Positions 33,312 to 42,667 of a stretch of 64,000 bases of DNA are shown in pieces. Numbering within the stretch: position 1 is the stretch's first letter; every line of letters starts with the position of its first letter. The notes beneath the pieces were generated by a model that did no database searches, was not told the DNA's origin, and was given only the letters and a program-made list of their open reading frames with translations. The translations under genes and the position numbers were made by a program. This DNA is from Streptomyces asiaticus. GTDB lineage: Bacteria > Actinomycetota > Actinomycetes > Streptomycetales > Streptomycetaceae. The DNA lies in NCBI RefSeq assembly GCF_018138715.1, contig NZ_JAGSHX010000006.1:9362001-9426000 (forward strand), given 5' to 3'.

Positions 33312-34625
33312 ATGTCTTCCAGCTTTCCCCGGCGTGCCCTGCTCAAGGGGGCGGCCCTCGGCGGGCTCGCCACCACGGGAGCCCTCAGCGGCTGCTCCTC
33401 CGGCCCGCCACCCGGCACGGCCACCTGGTCCATGTGGTCCAGCAGCCCGGAGGAGAACCGGGTCTGGGCCGACTTCGGACGCTATGTCGAGCGGCGCATG
33501 CACATCAGATCGGCCTCGACCCTCACCCCCTCCGACGGCTATCCCACCAAGCTCGACCTCCAGCTCGTCAGCGGAACGGCCGGTATGGTCACCGCCCTGA
33601 ACGGCTGGCTGATCCCCACCTACGCCTCACGCGGCGCACACCGGCCGCTGGACGATCTCATCGCCGCGGACCCCGACTTCGACCTCGACGACTTCTACCC
33701 CGCCATCCGGTCCATCTCCTCGTTCGCCGACCACACCTACGCCATCGGCTTCGACGTGGCACCGACCGTGCTCTACTACAACAGGACGCTGCTGGAGCGG
33801 AACGGCGTCGATCCGCCGTCCCCGACCGAGCCCATGAGCTGGGACACCTTCCGCGATCTGGCCATCGAGCTGAGCAAGCCGAAGGACCAGTACGGCTTCA
33901 CCTGCGCCCCGACCATCGACGACCTGGTGTCCTGGATCTACTGCGCCGGCGGCGATGTCCTCGACGGAGACCGTGACACCAGCCCCCTGGACGCCCCGGA
34001 GGCACTTCAGGCGATCCACTACGTGGTCGACCTGTTCGTCAAGGACCGGGTCACCCCGCCGATCGACAATCTCGTCGCCCAGAACGCCTCCGGCGCCTCC
34101 CTGGCCAACTTCCTCCAGGGCAATGTGGCATTCATGCAGAACGGGCCGTGGCAGGTGCTCAACGTCCGCAAGGCCCCCTTCACATGGGACATCGTGCCCT
34201 TCCCCGCGGGACCGGCCGGATCCACACCGCGGGTCTCGGGCTCCGGCTTCGCCATCCCCTCGGGCGTCAAGGACGACGACCTCGACCTGGCGTGGCGGCT
34301 GCTGAAGACCCTCACCAGCACGGGCGCGCTGAACATCTACGCACGGGCCGGGCGCAACAACCCCGCGCGGGTCTCCGCCGCGAGCGCCTTCGAACCGCCG
34401 CCCGCCAATCTCGGCATCGTCCAGCGGATCCTGAAGGGCGAGGTCGCCGGCGGCCATCCCTTCAACGTCACCACCAACTGGAACCGCGTCCGGCTGCTGC
34501 TGGGCCAGGACCTGCCCCGGGCCTTCCTCGGCCAGGTGAGCGCCCGCGAAGCGATCGACGGTGTGATGCCACGGCTGAACGCCCTGATGCGCCAGCACCG
34601 GGACGCCGTCCGCCAGGCCACCTGA
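33312..34625 (+). CDS. ABC transporter sugar-binding lipoprotein
   Basis: A 437-aa extracellular solute-binding protein of the carbohydrate (family 1) class. The N-terminus has twin arginines (PRRALLKGAALGG) and a lipobox LSGC with the acylated cysteine at about residue 28. The mature part shows typical binding-protein segments: IGFDVAPTVLYYN, then MSWDTFRDLAIELSKPKD and FLQGNVAFMQNGPWQV. It delivers ligand to the two permeases downstream. Confidence 0.93.
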   Translation: MSSSFPRRALLKGAALGGLATTGALSGCSSGPPPGTATWSMWSSSPEENRVWADFGRYVERRMHIRSASTLTPSDGYPTKLDLQLVSGTAGMVTALNGWLIPTYASRGAHRPLDDLIAADPDFDLDDFYPAIRSISSFADHTYAIGFDVAPTVLYYNRTLLERNGVDPPSPTEPMSWDTFRDLAIELSKPKDQYGFTCAPTIDDLVSWIYCAGGDVLDGDRDTSPLDAPEALQAIHYVVDLFVKDRVTPPIDNLVAQNASGASLANFLQGNVAFMQNGPWQVLNVRKAPFTWDIVPFPAGPAGSTPRVSGSGFAIPSGVKDDDLDLAWRLLKTLTSTGALNIYARAGRNNPARVSAASAFEPPPANLGIVQRILKGEVAGGHPFNVTTNWNRVRLLLGQDLPRAFLGQVSAREAIDGVMPRLNALMRQHRDAVRQAT

Positions 34626-34636
34626 GGAGGATCACG

Positions 34637-35590
34637 ATGGCTGTCGAAACCCCCGCCGCGGCGACCGCCGCCCCACGGCGCCCCCCGCGTGGCCCGCTGC
34701 GCCGCCCCCGGTTCTGGCGGCACGGCTCGGAGACGGTGGCCGCCTGGCTGTTCCTGCTGCCGAGCCTGGCCGGATTCCTGGTCTTCACCGCCGGGCCGGT
34801 GGTCGCGGCCGGGGTGATCTCGCTGCTGGACTGGAACCTGTTCAGCCCGCCCCACTTCATCGGGCTCGACAACTTCGCCCGGCTCGGCCCGGACACCACC
34901 TTCTGGTCGGCGCTCGGCAACACCGCGTACTTCACCTTCGTCAGTGTGCCGCTGACGCTGCTGGTCAGCCTGGGCCTGGCGCTGCTGCTCAACCAGGGGC
35001 TGCGGCGCATGGCGGTGTTCCGGTCGCTGCTCCTGCTGCCCTACGCGACGATCACCGTGGCGGTGGCCTTCGTCTGGGTCTGGCTCTACATCCCGCACGA
35101 CGGGCTGATCAACGCGGTGCTCGGCGCCTTCGGGATCGACGGCCCGGCCTGGCTGGTCTCGGACGACTGGGCCATGCCCGCCCTCATCCTGATGAGCGTC
35201 TGGAAGAGCTTCGGCTTCGGCATGGTGATCTTTCTCGCCGGGTTGCAGGTCATTCCACAGCAGCTCTACGAGGCGGCCAGAGTGGACGGCGCCTCGCCCT
35301 GGCGGACCTTCCGCGCGGTGACGCTGCCCCTGCTGTCGCCCTCGGTGTTCTTCACCGTGGTCACCTCGATCATCGGCTCCTTCCAGGTCTTCGACCAGGC
35401 GCTGGTGATGACGGACGGCGGGCCGGGATCCAGCACCACCACGCTCGTGATGTACATCTACCGGACCGGATTCCAGAACTACGAGCAGGGCTACGCGGCC
35501 GCGCAATCGATGGTGCTGTTCGCCTTCATCGTCGTCATCACCGCGGCGCAGTTCCTGCTCCAGCGGAGGCTGGTGCACTATGACCTCTGA
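34637..35590 (+). CDS. Carbohydrate ABC transporter permease (MalF-like)
   Basis: A 317-aa inner-membrane protein with six hydrophobic segments and the cytoplasmic EAA loop LYEAARVDGASPWRTFRAV that contacts the ATPase. GAGGAGG lies just before the ATG at 34637. It overlaps the next permease gene by 11 bases. No ATPase gene is present in the operon, so a shared multipurpose ATPase such as MsiK of Streptomyces is the likely energiser. Confidence 0.95.
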   Translation: MAVETPAAATAAPRRPPRGPLRRPRFWRHGSETVAAWLFLLPSLAGFLVFTAGPVVAAGVISLLDWNLFSPPHFIGLDNFARLGPDTTFWSALGNTAYFTFVSVPLTLLVSLGLALLLNQGLRRMAVFRSLLLLPYATITVAVAFVWVWLYIPHDGLINAVLGAFGIDGPAWLVSDDWAMPALILMSVWKSFGFGMVIFLAGLQVIPQQLYEAARVDGASPWRTFRAVTLPLLSPSVFFTVVTSIIGSFQVFDQALVMTDGGPGSSTTTLVMYIYRTGFQNYEQGYAAAQSMVLFAFIVVITAAQFLLQRRLVHYDL

Positions 35591-36440
35591 CGTGCCCGCG
35601 CTCGCGGCCCTCCGCCGCTCGCCCGTGGCGGCCCGCCGGCTGCTGGTGTTCACCTGTTTCCTGGTCACCGCGGTCACCCTCACCCCCATCGTGATGATGG
35701 TGCTGGTGGCCTTCCAGTCCGACACCGAGTCGATGGCGGCACGGCCGTCGTTCTGGCCCGGCAGCTGGCATCCGGAGAACATCGGCCGCGCCTTCGACCT
35801 CGTCCCGCTGGGCCGCTATCTGCTGAACACCGTCTTCTTCGCCGGGGGTACGGCGCTGCTGGAGACGGTCACCGCGGCGCTGGCCGCGTACGCCTTCGCC
35901 CGGCTGCGCTTCCGGGGCCGGAGCGTGCTGTTCGGCGTCTATCTGACCACCTTGATGATCCCCTCACAGGTCACGCTGATCCCGCAGTTCATCCTGGTGG
36001 CGAAGTTGCACGGGGTGGACACCTGGCCGGGGATGATCCTGCCGCACGCCTTCACCGCGCTCGGGGTGTTCCTGCTCCGCCAGTTCTTCCTGGGCGTGCC
36101 ACGCGACTACGAGGAGGCCGCCCGGCTCGACGGGGCGAACCGCTGGCAGACGTTCATCCGGGTGATCGTCCCGCTCGCCGTCCCGGCCATCGCCACCCTG
36201 GCGGTGTTCAAGTTCATCAGCCAGTGGAACAACCTGCTCTGGCCGCTGGTGATCTCCAACAGCGACTCCACCAGGACCGCGGCCGTCGGCCTCCAGGTGT
36301 TCCAGTCCACCAACGGCACCCAGTGGAACCTGCTGCTGATGGCGGCCGCCATCACCACCGTGCCACTCATCGTGCTCTTCTTCCTCACCCAGCGCTGGTT
36401 CGTCAAAGGCATCACCATGAGCGGACTCGGAGGCCGCTGA
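35580..36440 (+). CDS. Carbohydrate ABC transporter permease (MalG-like)
   Basis: A 286-aa membrane protein with six predicted helices and the EAA loop YEEAARLDGANRWQTFIRV. The C-terminal FLTQRWFVKGITMSGLGG is the classic MalG/UgpE ending. It forms the transmembrane pore with the preceding permease. It is followed after four bases by the isomerase gene. Confidence 0.95.
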   Translation: MTSDVPALAALRRSPVAARRLLVFTCFLVTAVTLTPIVMMVLVAFQSDTESMAARPSFWPGSWHPENIGRAFDLVPLGRYLLNTVFFAGGTALLETVTAALAAYAFARLRFRGRSVLFGVYLTTLMIPSQVTLIPQFILVAKLHGVDTWPGMILPHAFTALGVFLLRQFFLGVPRDYEEAARLDGANRWQTFIRVIVPLAVPAIATLAVFKFISQWNNLLWPLVISNSDSTRTAAVGLQVFQSTNGTQWNLLLMAAAITTVPLIVLFFLTQRWFVKGITMSGLGGR

Positions 36441-36444
36441 CACC

Positions 36445-37239
36445 ATGACATTTCTCTGGTCCGTGTTCACCAAACCGTGGTCCACGCTGCCGGGCGACGC
36501 CCTGGGCCGGCTGGTGTCCGGCCTCGGCTTCACCGGCGCCGAGATCCCGGTCCGGGACACCGCGTACGTCACCCCCGGCGAAGCCGGACGGCTGCTGCCG
36601 GAGTTCACCGCGCGGCTGCGGGCCGAGGGCGTCGAGGTGATCAGCGTCGCGAGCGATCTCCGCGAACCCGTCTTCGCGGCCTGCCGGGAGGCGGGCGTGC
36701 CGATGATCCGGGTCATGGCCGAGCTGGGCCCGGACGGCTACGCCGCCTCGGTCCGGCGGGCACGGCAACGGCTGGAGGACGCGGCGCCCCTCGCCGAGGG
36801 ATATGGCGTCCAGATCGGGGTGCAGCCGCACCACGGGCGCTATGTGTCCTCCGCGCTGGGGGTGCTGGACCTCCTCGACGGCCTGCCGGTCGGGCACTTC
36901 CGGGTCGTCTGGGACGCCGCCCATGACGCGCTGGCGGGCGACGATCCGCGGATCACCCTGCCGCTGGTCGCCGAGCGGCTCGGCATCGTCAACCTCAAGA
37001 ACGCCATCCATGTGCGCACCGAACCGGCCGGTGAGGCCGTCGGCGGGCACTGGAAGCCCTGGTTCGTGCCCGGCTCCGAGGGGCTGGCGGACTGGTCGGC
37101 GGCGCTCGGCCAACTGGCGGAGCTCGGCTTCACGGGCCCGGTGTGTCTGTCCGGGCAGTACTCCGACCCCGGCGTCCCGGTCGAGAAGCGCCTGGTGGCG
37201 GATCTGGCCGCGGCACGGGGCGCGGCGGGCGCCGCTTGA
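36445..37239 (+). CDS. Xylose isomerase-like TIM-barrel (sugar phosphate isomerase/epimerase family)
   Basis: A 264-aa protein of the AP-endonuclease-2/xylose isomerase-like TIM-barrel family. Visible segments are GFTGAEIPVRDT near the start, VQIGVQPHHGRY with metal-site histidines, VVWDAAHDAL and VNLKNAIHVR. It probably isomerises or epimerises the imported sugar or sugar acid. It is the last gene of the operon. The exact reaction cannot be assigned. Confidence 0.8.
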   Translation: MTFLWSVFTKPWSTLPGDALGRLVSGLGFTGAEIPVRDTAYVTPGEAGRLLPEFTARLRAEGVEVISVASDLREPVFAACREAGVPMIRVMAELGPDGYAASVRRARQRLEDAAPLAEGYGVQIGVQPHHGRYVSSALGVLDLLDGLPVGHFRVVWDAAHDALAGDDPRITLPLVAERLGIVNLKNAIHVRTEPAGEAVGGHWKPWFVPGSEGLADWSAALGQLAELGFTGPVCLSGQYSDPGVPVEKRLVADLAAARGAAGAA

Positions 37240-37309
37240 CAGACGTATCCCGGGGGGAGCGGGAGAACCCCGCGCCCCCGCTCCTCCCGGCTCCTCCTCC
37301 CAGAGGCTC

Positions 37310-37859
37310 CTACGGCAGACCGCCCGGCTCCGGGCCCCGGTAACCCGGGCGGGACGAGGCGTCGATGCCCACCTCGTAGCGGATACCGGGATGGAGGGTG
37401 TTGCCGTCGACCGCCGTCCCCGCCCCTCGGGCCGATCACGGTGGTGTTCCGCACGGTGACGCGGTGGCCGGTCAGCTCGATCCCGGGCGCCTCCGGCCGG
37501 ACGGACCGGAACCCGTCCACGATCACATCGTCGGCCTCGATGGTGATGCCGTCCCCGGCGTCCCCGCCCCCGGCGTAGGTGATCGGGTGCTCCCGGCTCC
37601 CGCCCTTGGTGACGACCAGCCGCTGCCGGGACAGATCGCCGTCGAAGCAGACGGTGTCCCCCGGCTTCGCCCGGCGCGCCGCCTCGCGCGGGGTGGCGGC
37701 GCGCAGGGTGCAGCGCTCGGTCCCGTTCCCGGTGGTGAGCGGCGCCGCCGGTGCGGCGCCGCCGCGCTCCTGGGACCATGACGGACGCGCCAGGGCGGCC
37801 AGGAGGGCGAGGACCGAGACGGCGAGAAAGCCGAGGACGAGTCTCCAAGTGATCCGCAT
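37310..37859 (-). pseudogene. Secreted beta-helix-like protein, frameshifted
   Basis: The first ~145 codons encode an N-terminal membrane or signal segment (LVLGFLAVSVLALLAALA) followed by a pectate-lyase/beta-helix-like start: AKPGDTVCFDGDL, then HPITYAGGGDAGDGITIEAD and VIVDGFRSVRPEAPGIELTG. Near 37,415-37,425 the frame shifts and the sensible continuation (VDGNTLHPGIRYEVGIDAS) ends at a stop at 37310. The total of about 183 codons is short for a beta-helix enzyme, so internal sequence is probably missing. A sequencing error would be an alternative to true decay. Confidence 0.5.
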
Positions 37860-37959
37860 GGCGGGAACCGTAGAGCGGGATCCCGGGGCCCGGTCCCGCC
37901 GTCAGCCGTGCGTCGCCGGCCTCCGGTTCACCCCACCGTCACCGTACGCCCCTAGGTTC

Positions 37960-39761
37960 ACTCCGACACATGGAACCGGCTGGGTGCTCACCGGCGCGTT
38001 CTGCGGACGGCGCGCCAACGGCGGGGCGAACAACCGCAAGACCTACTACCGCCTCTACTTCAGCGCCTCGTTCGACCGCGCCTTCTCCACCGTGGGCACC
38101 TGGGAGAACGACCGGCTCTCACCCGGCGCCACCACCGCCGACGGCGGTGAGGGCTATCTCACCGGCGCCGACCGCGCCGGACGCGGCTCCGGCGGATACG
38201 TCGGCTTCGACACCGCGCGGGACAACGACGTCCGGATGCGGCTCGGCATCTCGTACGTCTCCCTCGCGGGCGCGGAGGCCAATCTGCGCGCCGAGATAGC
38301 GCCCCGGGCGAGCGTTGCCGACGTGGCCGCCGCGGGACGGGCCGCCTGGGACCGCCGGCTGCGCGCCATCCGGATCAGCGGCGGCAGTGAGCCGCGCCGC
38401 ACCGCGTTCTACACCGCCCTCTACCACTCGCTCCAGCAGCCCAACCTGATCAGCGACACCGACGGCCGCTACCCGGGCATGGACGGCACACCGCACCGCG
38501 TCGAGCGCGGCCAGACGGCGCAGTACAGCAACTTCTCCGGCTGGGACCCCGCGCCCAGGTGCAGCTGCTCGCCCTGCTCCAGCCCAGGGTCGCCGGGGAC
38601 TTCGCCCAGTCGCTGCTCAACTTCGCCCGGCAGAACGGCGGGGTGTGGGACCGCTGGGTGCACATCAGCGGCGCCACCCATGTGATGACCGGCGACCCCT
38701 CCGCCGCCACGCTCGCCACCTTCTACGCCATGGGGGTGCGGAACTTCGACGCCAAGGGCGCCTTCGACTCCCTCTACCGCCAGGCCACCGTCCCCCACCC
38801 CGACGGGCTCTCCGACAAGGGCTGCCCGGGGCAGTGCGAGGGCCAGCGCCCGGGCCTCGCCCAGTACCTGGAATCCCGGTACGCCGCACAGGACGCCTGC
38901 CACTGCTGGGGCGGCGCCGCGGAGACCCTGGAGGACTCCGTCGCCGATGACGCGCTCGCCCGCTGGGCCCGGCTGCTCGGCCGCACGAAGGAGGCCGACG
39001 AACTCGGCGCGCGCGGCGGCTACTGGCGCAATGTGTTCCACCCCCAGGCCACCGGCGCGGGGGGCTACATCCAGGCCAGGAACCGCGACGGCTCCTGGGT
39101 GACCCCCTTCGACCCGGCGTCCGACCGGGGCTTCGCCCAGGGCAGCGCGGCCACGTACACCTGGATGGTGCCGCAGGACGTCCAGGGGCTCGCCGAGGCC
39201 ATGGGCGGCCGCGACAAGGCGGCGGCCCGGCTGGACGGCTTCTTCCACAAGCCCGACGGCTCCTGGTCGGTCCGCGGTGGCGACCCGCTCCGCTACGACC
39301 CCACCAACGAACCCGGCATCCACGCCCCCTGGCTCTACAACGCCCTCGGGCAGCCCTGGAAGACCCAGGAGACGGTGCGCCAGATCGTCACCACCGTCTA
39401 CAGCACCGGGCAGAAGGGGCTGCCCGGCAACGACGACCTGGGCACCATGTCCGCGTGGTACGTGTTCGCGGTGCTCGGCCTCTATCCGCAGGCCCCGGGG
39501 CGCGCCGAGGCGCTGCTCACCGGTCCGCTCTTCCCTCACGCGGAGATCGCCCCGGCGGGGCAGCGGCGCGCCCTGACCATCGACGCCCCGGACGCGTCCG
39601 ACACCCGCCCCTATGTGCACGCGGTGCGGGTGGACGGCCGGCCGCACGACACCTCATGGCTCGACGGCTCCGTGGTGCGCCAGGGCGGTTCGCTCTCCTT
39701 CGACCTGGCCGACCGGCCCGACACCGGCTGGGCCACCGACCCGGGGCGGCTGCCCCGCTGA
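37960..39761 (+). pseudogene. GH92 alpha-mannosidase, N-terminally truncated and frameshifted
   Basis: About 600 codons of a family 92 glycosidase remain. Recognisable parts are LTGAFCG, YYRLYFSASFDRAFSTVGTW, AFYTALYHSLQQPNLISD, the NEPGIHAPWLYN block and the catalytic segment GNDDLGTMSAWYVFAVLG. Signal peptide and the N-terminal beta-domain (roughly 250 residues) are missing. Near 38,552 the conserved WDVYR-S/A-Q-QL motif is broken by a probable 4-base deletion (WDP, then VQLLALL in another frame). No start codon or ribosome-binding site precedes the fragment. GH92 enzymes trim alpha-mannosides from glycans; this copy should be inactive. Confidence 0.8.
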
Positions 39762-39801
39762 CGCGCCAGGCCCCACTGACGCGCCAGGCCCCGCTGACGC
39801 G

Positions 39802-40203
39802 CTAGGCCGTCGCGTCGGCGAACGTGTCGGCGCGGATATGGGCCATGGGCCGGCCCGCCACCCGGTACCTGCCGTTGGGCACCCGGTCGGACCGGGACAC
39901 GTGCACGGTGAGCGGGCCGGCCCACTCATAGCCCTTGTCCTCCGCGTGGCGCATCAGCTGATCCGTCAGCTCCTGCCCCACATGACAGCCACGCCGGGTG
40001 AGCTCCTCGTGGACCGCCTCGGCGAGCTCGACGTCATAGACGTTGGGCACGACCACCCTGGTCGGTCCGCACACCACGGTGTGGCTGTCGCATTCACGTT
40101 TCAGCGCGCCGAGGAGTTCGACGGGCTCGCTGCGGACCACCTTGGCGAGCAGCGATGCCTCCCAGCGCTCTATCGCCCGTTCCCATCGGTTCAGCGTCTG
40201 CAT
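39802..40203 (-). CDS. Stand-alone DUF3662 (FhaA N-terminal domain) protein
   Basis: A 133-aa protein matching the DUF3662 domain found at the N-terminus of actinobacterial FhaA: RWERAIERWEASLLAKV, then EPVELLGALKRECDSHTVVC, VVVPNVYDVELAE and GPLTVHVSRSD. The linker and FHA phosphothreonine-binding domain of real FhaA are absent, and the reading frame ends cleanly. It may be a free-standing paralogue. In FhaA this region is associated with cell-wall regulation by PknB. Confidence 0.8.
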   Translation of the reverse strand: MQTLNRWERAIERWEASLLAKVVRSEPVELLGALKRECDSHTVVCGPTRVVVPNVYDVELAEAVHEELTRRGCHVGQELTDQLMRHAEDKGYEWAGPLTVHVSRSDRVPNGRYRVAGRPMAHIRADTFADATA

Positions 40204-40259
40204 GCCCTTCCGCGTTCCCGAAATGGATCACCTCATGCCCTTATCGGCGCAGCTCACCG

Positions 40260-41924
40260 TCATCGGCGCCGTTCACCGTCGCTACGGGTCCGCCGGAGCG
40301 TGAAGGTGTCCACGGGCTCGATACGGCCGTAGAGCCCGGTGACCGCGTAGTAGGTCACCGACATGGTGGTGGGACCGCCCGGCCTGGTGCCGGGGTCCAC
40401 GGTGAACGCGGCGAAGCCGTACGGGTTCACCCGGTCGCGCACCGCCGACCACGGTGCCGCCTCCGTCACATAGACCGGGGTCTTCCGGCCGTTCGCACCG
40501 GCGTCGCCGACCCCGGTGATGACATTGCACCGCGGGGTGTCGAACAGGACGTCCATCGACGGGATCGAGGTGCCACCGCCACCGATGACCATGTGCACCG
40601 TTCCCTCGCCGGTGTCCACCAGATCGGTACGGGTGGCGGCGGGGGTCGGCGTCATCGTGTCGTTGGGCTCCCGGCCGCGGATCGGGTGGGAGCGCTCGTA
40701 GTGGTGTTCATGGCCGCAGACGACCAGGTCGACGCCGTACGTGTCGAAGAGCGGCAGCCACTCCTGCCGGATGCCGAGGTCGGCGCCGTTGCCCGGGTGG
40801 TCGGCCGTGGAGACGACCACCTGGTGCATGACGACCACGATCCAGTCGATGTCCCGGTCGGCCCGGGCCCGGGTGAGCTCGGCCTCCAGCCAGCGGCGCT
40901 GGGCACCGCCGGAGTAGCCCCGCACATAGGTGTTTCCGGCGTCCTGAAGGGCCACGTCGTCATTGGCCAGGCTCACGACGCGCACCGAGCCGACGGTGAA
41001 GGCGTACCACAGCCCCTGGGTCTCGTCGTCGCCGCCGTTGCCGGGGAGTGAGAAGTACGCCTGGTAGGCGGCGAACCCGATCGGCCCGTTGCCCAGCTCG
41101 TTCTCGTGGTTGCCGGCCGCGGGCATCCACGGCCGGAACCGCGAGGACCGGCTGGTCATGTCGAACCAGTCCGCCCAGGTGCGCAGCCGGTCCTCGGAAA
41201 GGTTGGCGTAGCAGAGATCGCCGTTGATGAGGTGGAACAGGGGCGCGACCCGCTCGACGGCGGTGGTCACGTCGTTGGCGTACGGCGAGCCGAGGTTGTC
41301 GTTGAGATAGGTGAGCTTCTCGGTGATCTTCGGCGGCTTGGGCCCGTTCAGCTTGCCCACCGTGGGCGTGCCCTGGTCGCCGAAGCTGGTGAAGGTGAAC
41401 GGCGCCCGGCCGCCCGGCCCGGTGCGGAACGACCCCGCCTCCGGCGTCGCCCCGTCGTGGACGGCGGCGTAGACGTAGTCGGTGCCGGGGCGCAGCCGGC
41501 TCAGCCGGGCGTGGTGGACATACATGCTCTGCTGGGACTTGGCGTCCCGGTAGAAGGTGGTCCGCGCGGTGACCTCGGTGCCCATGCCATGGGCCGGGGT
41601 GCCGAGCATGACCCGCGGCCGTTTCACCGGCACCGGTGTCTGCCAGGACACCACGACCTCCCGGGCGGCGTCGGCCCCGAACTGTAGATGCAGCCCGCTC
41701 ACCGGCGGCATCCCGGACCCCTCCGGCCGGGTCCACAGCACCGGCGAGGCCGCCACCGCCTCCTGCTGGCACAGATACGTGCCCGCACCGGCCGCCGCGG
41801 CACCCGCCACGCCCAGCAGCCCCCGGCGGCTCACCCGGGACGTGGTCGATGTGGTGGCCGCCGTCGCCGGTCTGGTGGCCGACGCTGCCGATGTGGTGGC
41901 CGTGTTCTTCGGTGTCGTCGTCAT
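40260..41924 (-). CDS. Secreted purple-acid-phosphatase-type metallophosphoesterase
   Basis: A 554-aa exported phosphatase. The N-terminus is Thr/Ala-rich with a Tat motif (SRRGLLGVAGAAAAG). A fibronectin-like purple-acid-phosphatase N-domain follows (VSGLHLQFG, VVVSWQTP). The metal-binding blocks of the calcineurin fold are present: FGDQG, NGDLCYAN, AAGNHENE, VVMHQ and CGHEHHYERS. It would hydrolyse phosphomonoesters outside the cell and help phosphate scavenging. ATG 41924 follows GGGAGC. It is divergent from the MarR gene. Confidence 0.9.
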   Translation of the reverse strand: MTTTPKNTATTSAASATRPATAATTSTTSRVSRRGLLGVAGAAAAGAGTYLCQQEAVAASPVLWTRPEGSGMPPVSGLHLQFGADAAREVVVSWQTPVPVKRPRVMLGTPAHGMGTEVTARTTFYRDAKSQQSMYVHHARLSRLRPGTDYVYAAVHDGATPEAGSFRTGPGGRAPFTFTSFGDQGTPTVGKLNGPKPPKITEKLTYLNDNLGSPYANDVTTAVERVAPLFHLINGDLCYANLSEDRLRTWADWFDMTSRSSRFRPWMPAAGNHENELGNGPIGFAAYQAYFSLPGNGGDDETQGLWYAFTVGSVRVVSLANDDVALQDAGNTYVRGYSGGAQRRWLEAELTRARADRDIDWIVVVMHQVVVSTADHPGNGADLGIRQEWLPLFDTYGVDLVVCGHEHHYERSHPIRGREPNDTMTPTPAATRTDLVDTGEGTVHMVIGGGGTSIPSMDVLFDTPRCNVITGVGDAGANGRKTPVYVTEAAPWSAVRDRVNPYGFAAFTVDPGTRPGGPTTMSVTYYAVTGLYGRIEPVDTFTLRRTRSDGERRR

Positions 41925-42087
41925 GGGGCGAAGCTCCCACGCACCCGTTGTCGCCGGACACCGTGGCGCCGTGAACACCACGGCACGGCGGGCTACCGGC
42001 GGGCGACCGGACGGCGAACCCCGACAACCATCTCGGTGCACGGTGGCGGATGTGCGTTGCCAGGGGCGGTGGCGGCGCCGCACGCTG

Positions 42088-42597
42088 GTGTCCGTGAGCG
42101 ATCGGGACGAGGAGCTGCGCGGGCTGGACGCGGTGCTGCAGGAGCTGCGCCACGCCCGCTACGGGCTGTACGGACCGCTGGTGCGGGAGCGCTTCCTGGG
42201 CGGGCTGCCCGCAGGTGTCACCTCGACCGGCTACCGGGTGCTGCGCTTCGTCGAGGCCAGCACCCCGCCGCCGCCCACCGTGTCCGACATCGCCGCCCTG
42301 CTGCTGTCCGACCGGGCCCGCGCCGTGCGCGTCGTGGACCGGCTGGCGGCGGCGGGACTGGTGACCCGGGTGCGGGACACCGTGGACCGGCGGATACGGC
42401 GGGTGGCGCTGACCGACACCGGGCGCCGCCATGTCGCCGTGGCGGCCGCCCGGCGGACCCGGCTGCTGGGCGAGGCCATCGCGGACTGGCCGGACGAGGA
42501 CCTCGCCCGGCTGACGGACTACCTGGAGCGGCTCAACGCCTCAGTGGCCCGTCATCTGCCGGTGTCCGGCGCGCCCGAGGTGTCCGGCGATCGGTGA
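42088..42597 (+). CDS. MarR-family transcriptional regulator
   Basis: A 169-aa winged-helix regulator: the segment TVSDIAALLLSDRARAVRVVDRLAAAGLVTR is the DNA-recognition helix region, and the wing is VRDTVDRRIRRVALTDTGR. GTG 42088 is used; GTG 42094 is equally possible, and neither has a strong ribosome-binding site. It is divergent from the phosphatase gene and may regulate it. The ligand is unknown. Confidence 0.82.
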   Translation: MSVSDRDEELRGLDAVLQELRHARYGLYGPLVRERFLGGLPAGVTSTGYRVLRFVEASTPPPPTVSDIAALLLSDRARAVRVVDRLAAAGLVTRVRDTVDRRIRRVALTDTGRRHVAVAAARRTRLLGEAIADWPDEDLARLTDYLERLNASVARHLPVSGAPEVSGDR

Positions 42598-42667
42598 CGC
42601 GGGGCCGGGGCGCCACCGGCCCCGCGTCACCGCCGCGGGTGCGCCGCGCCGCGAGTGGGGCCGTCGG

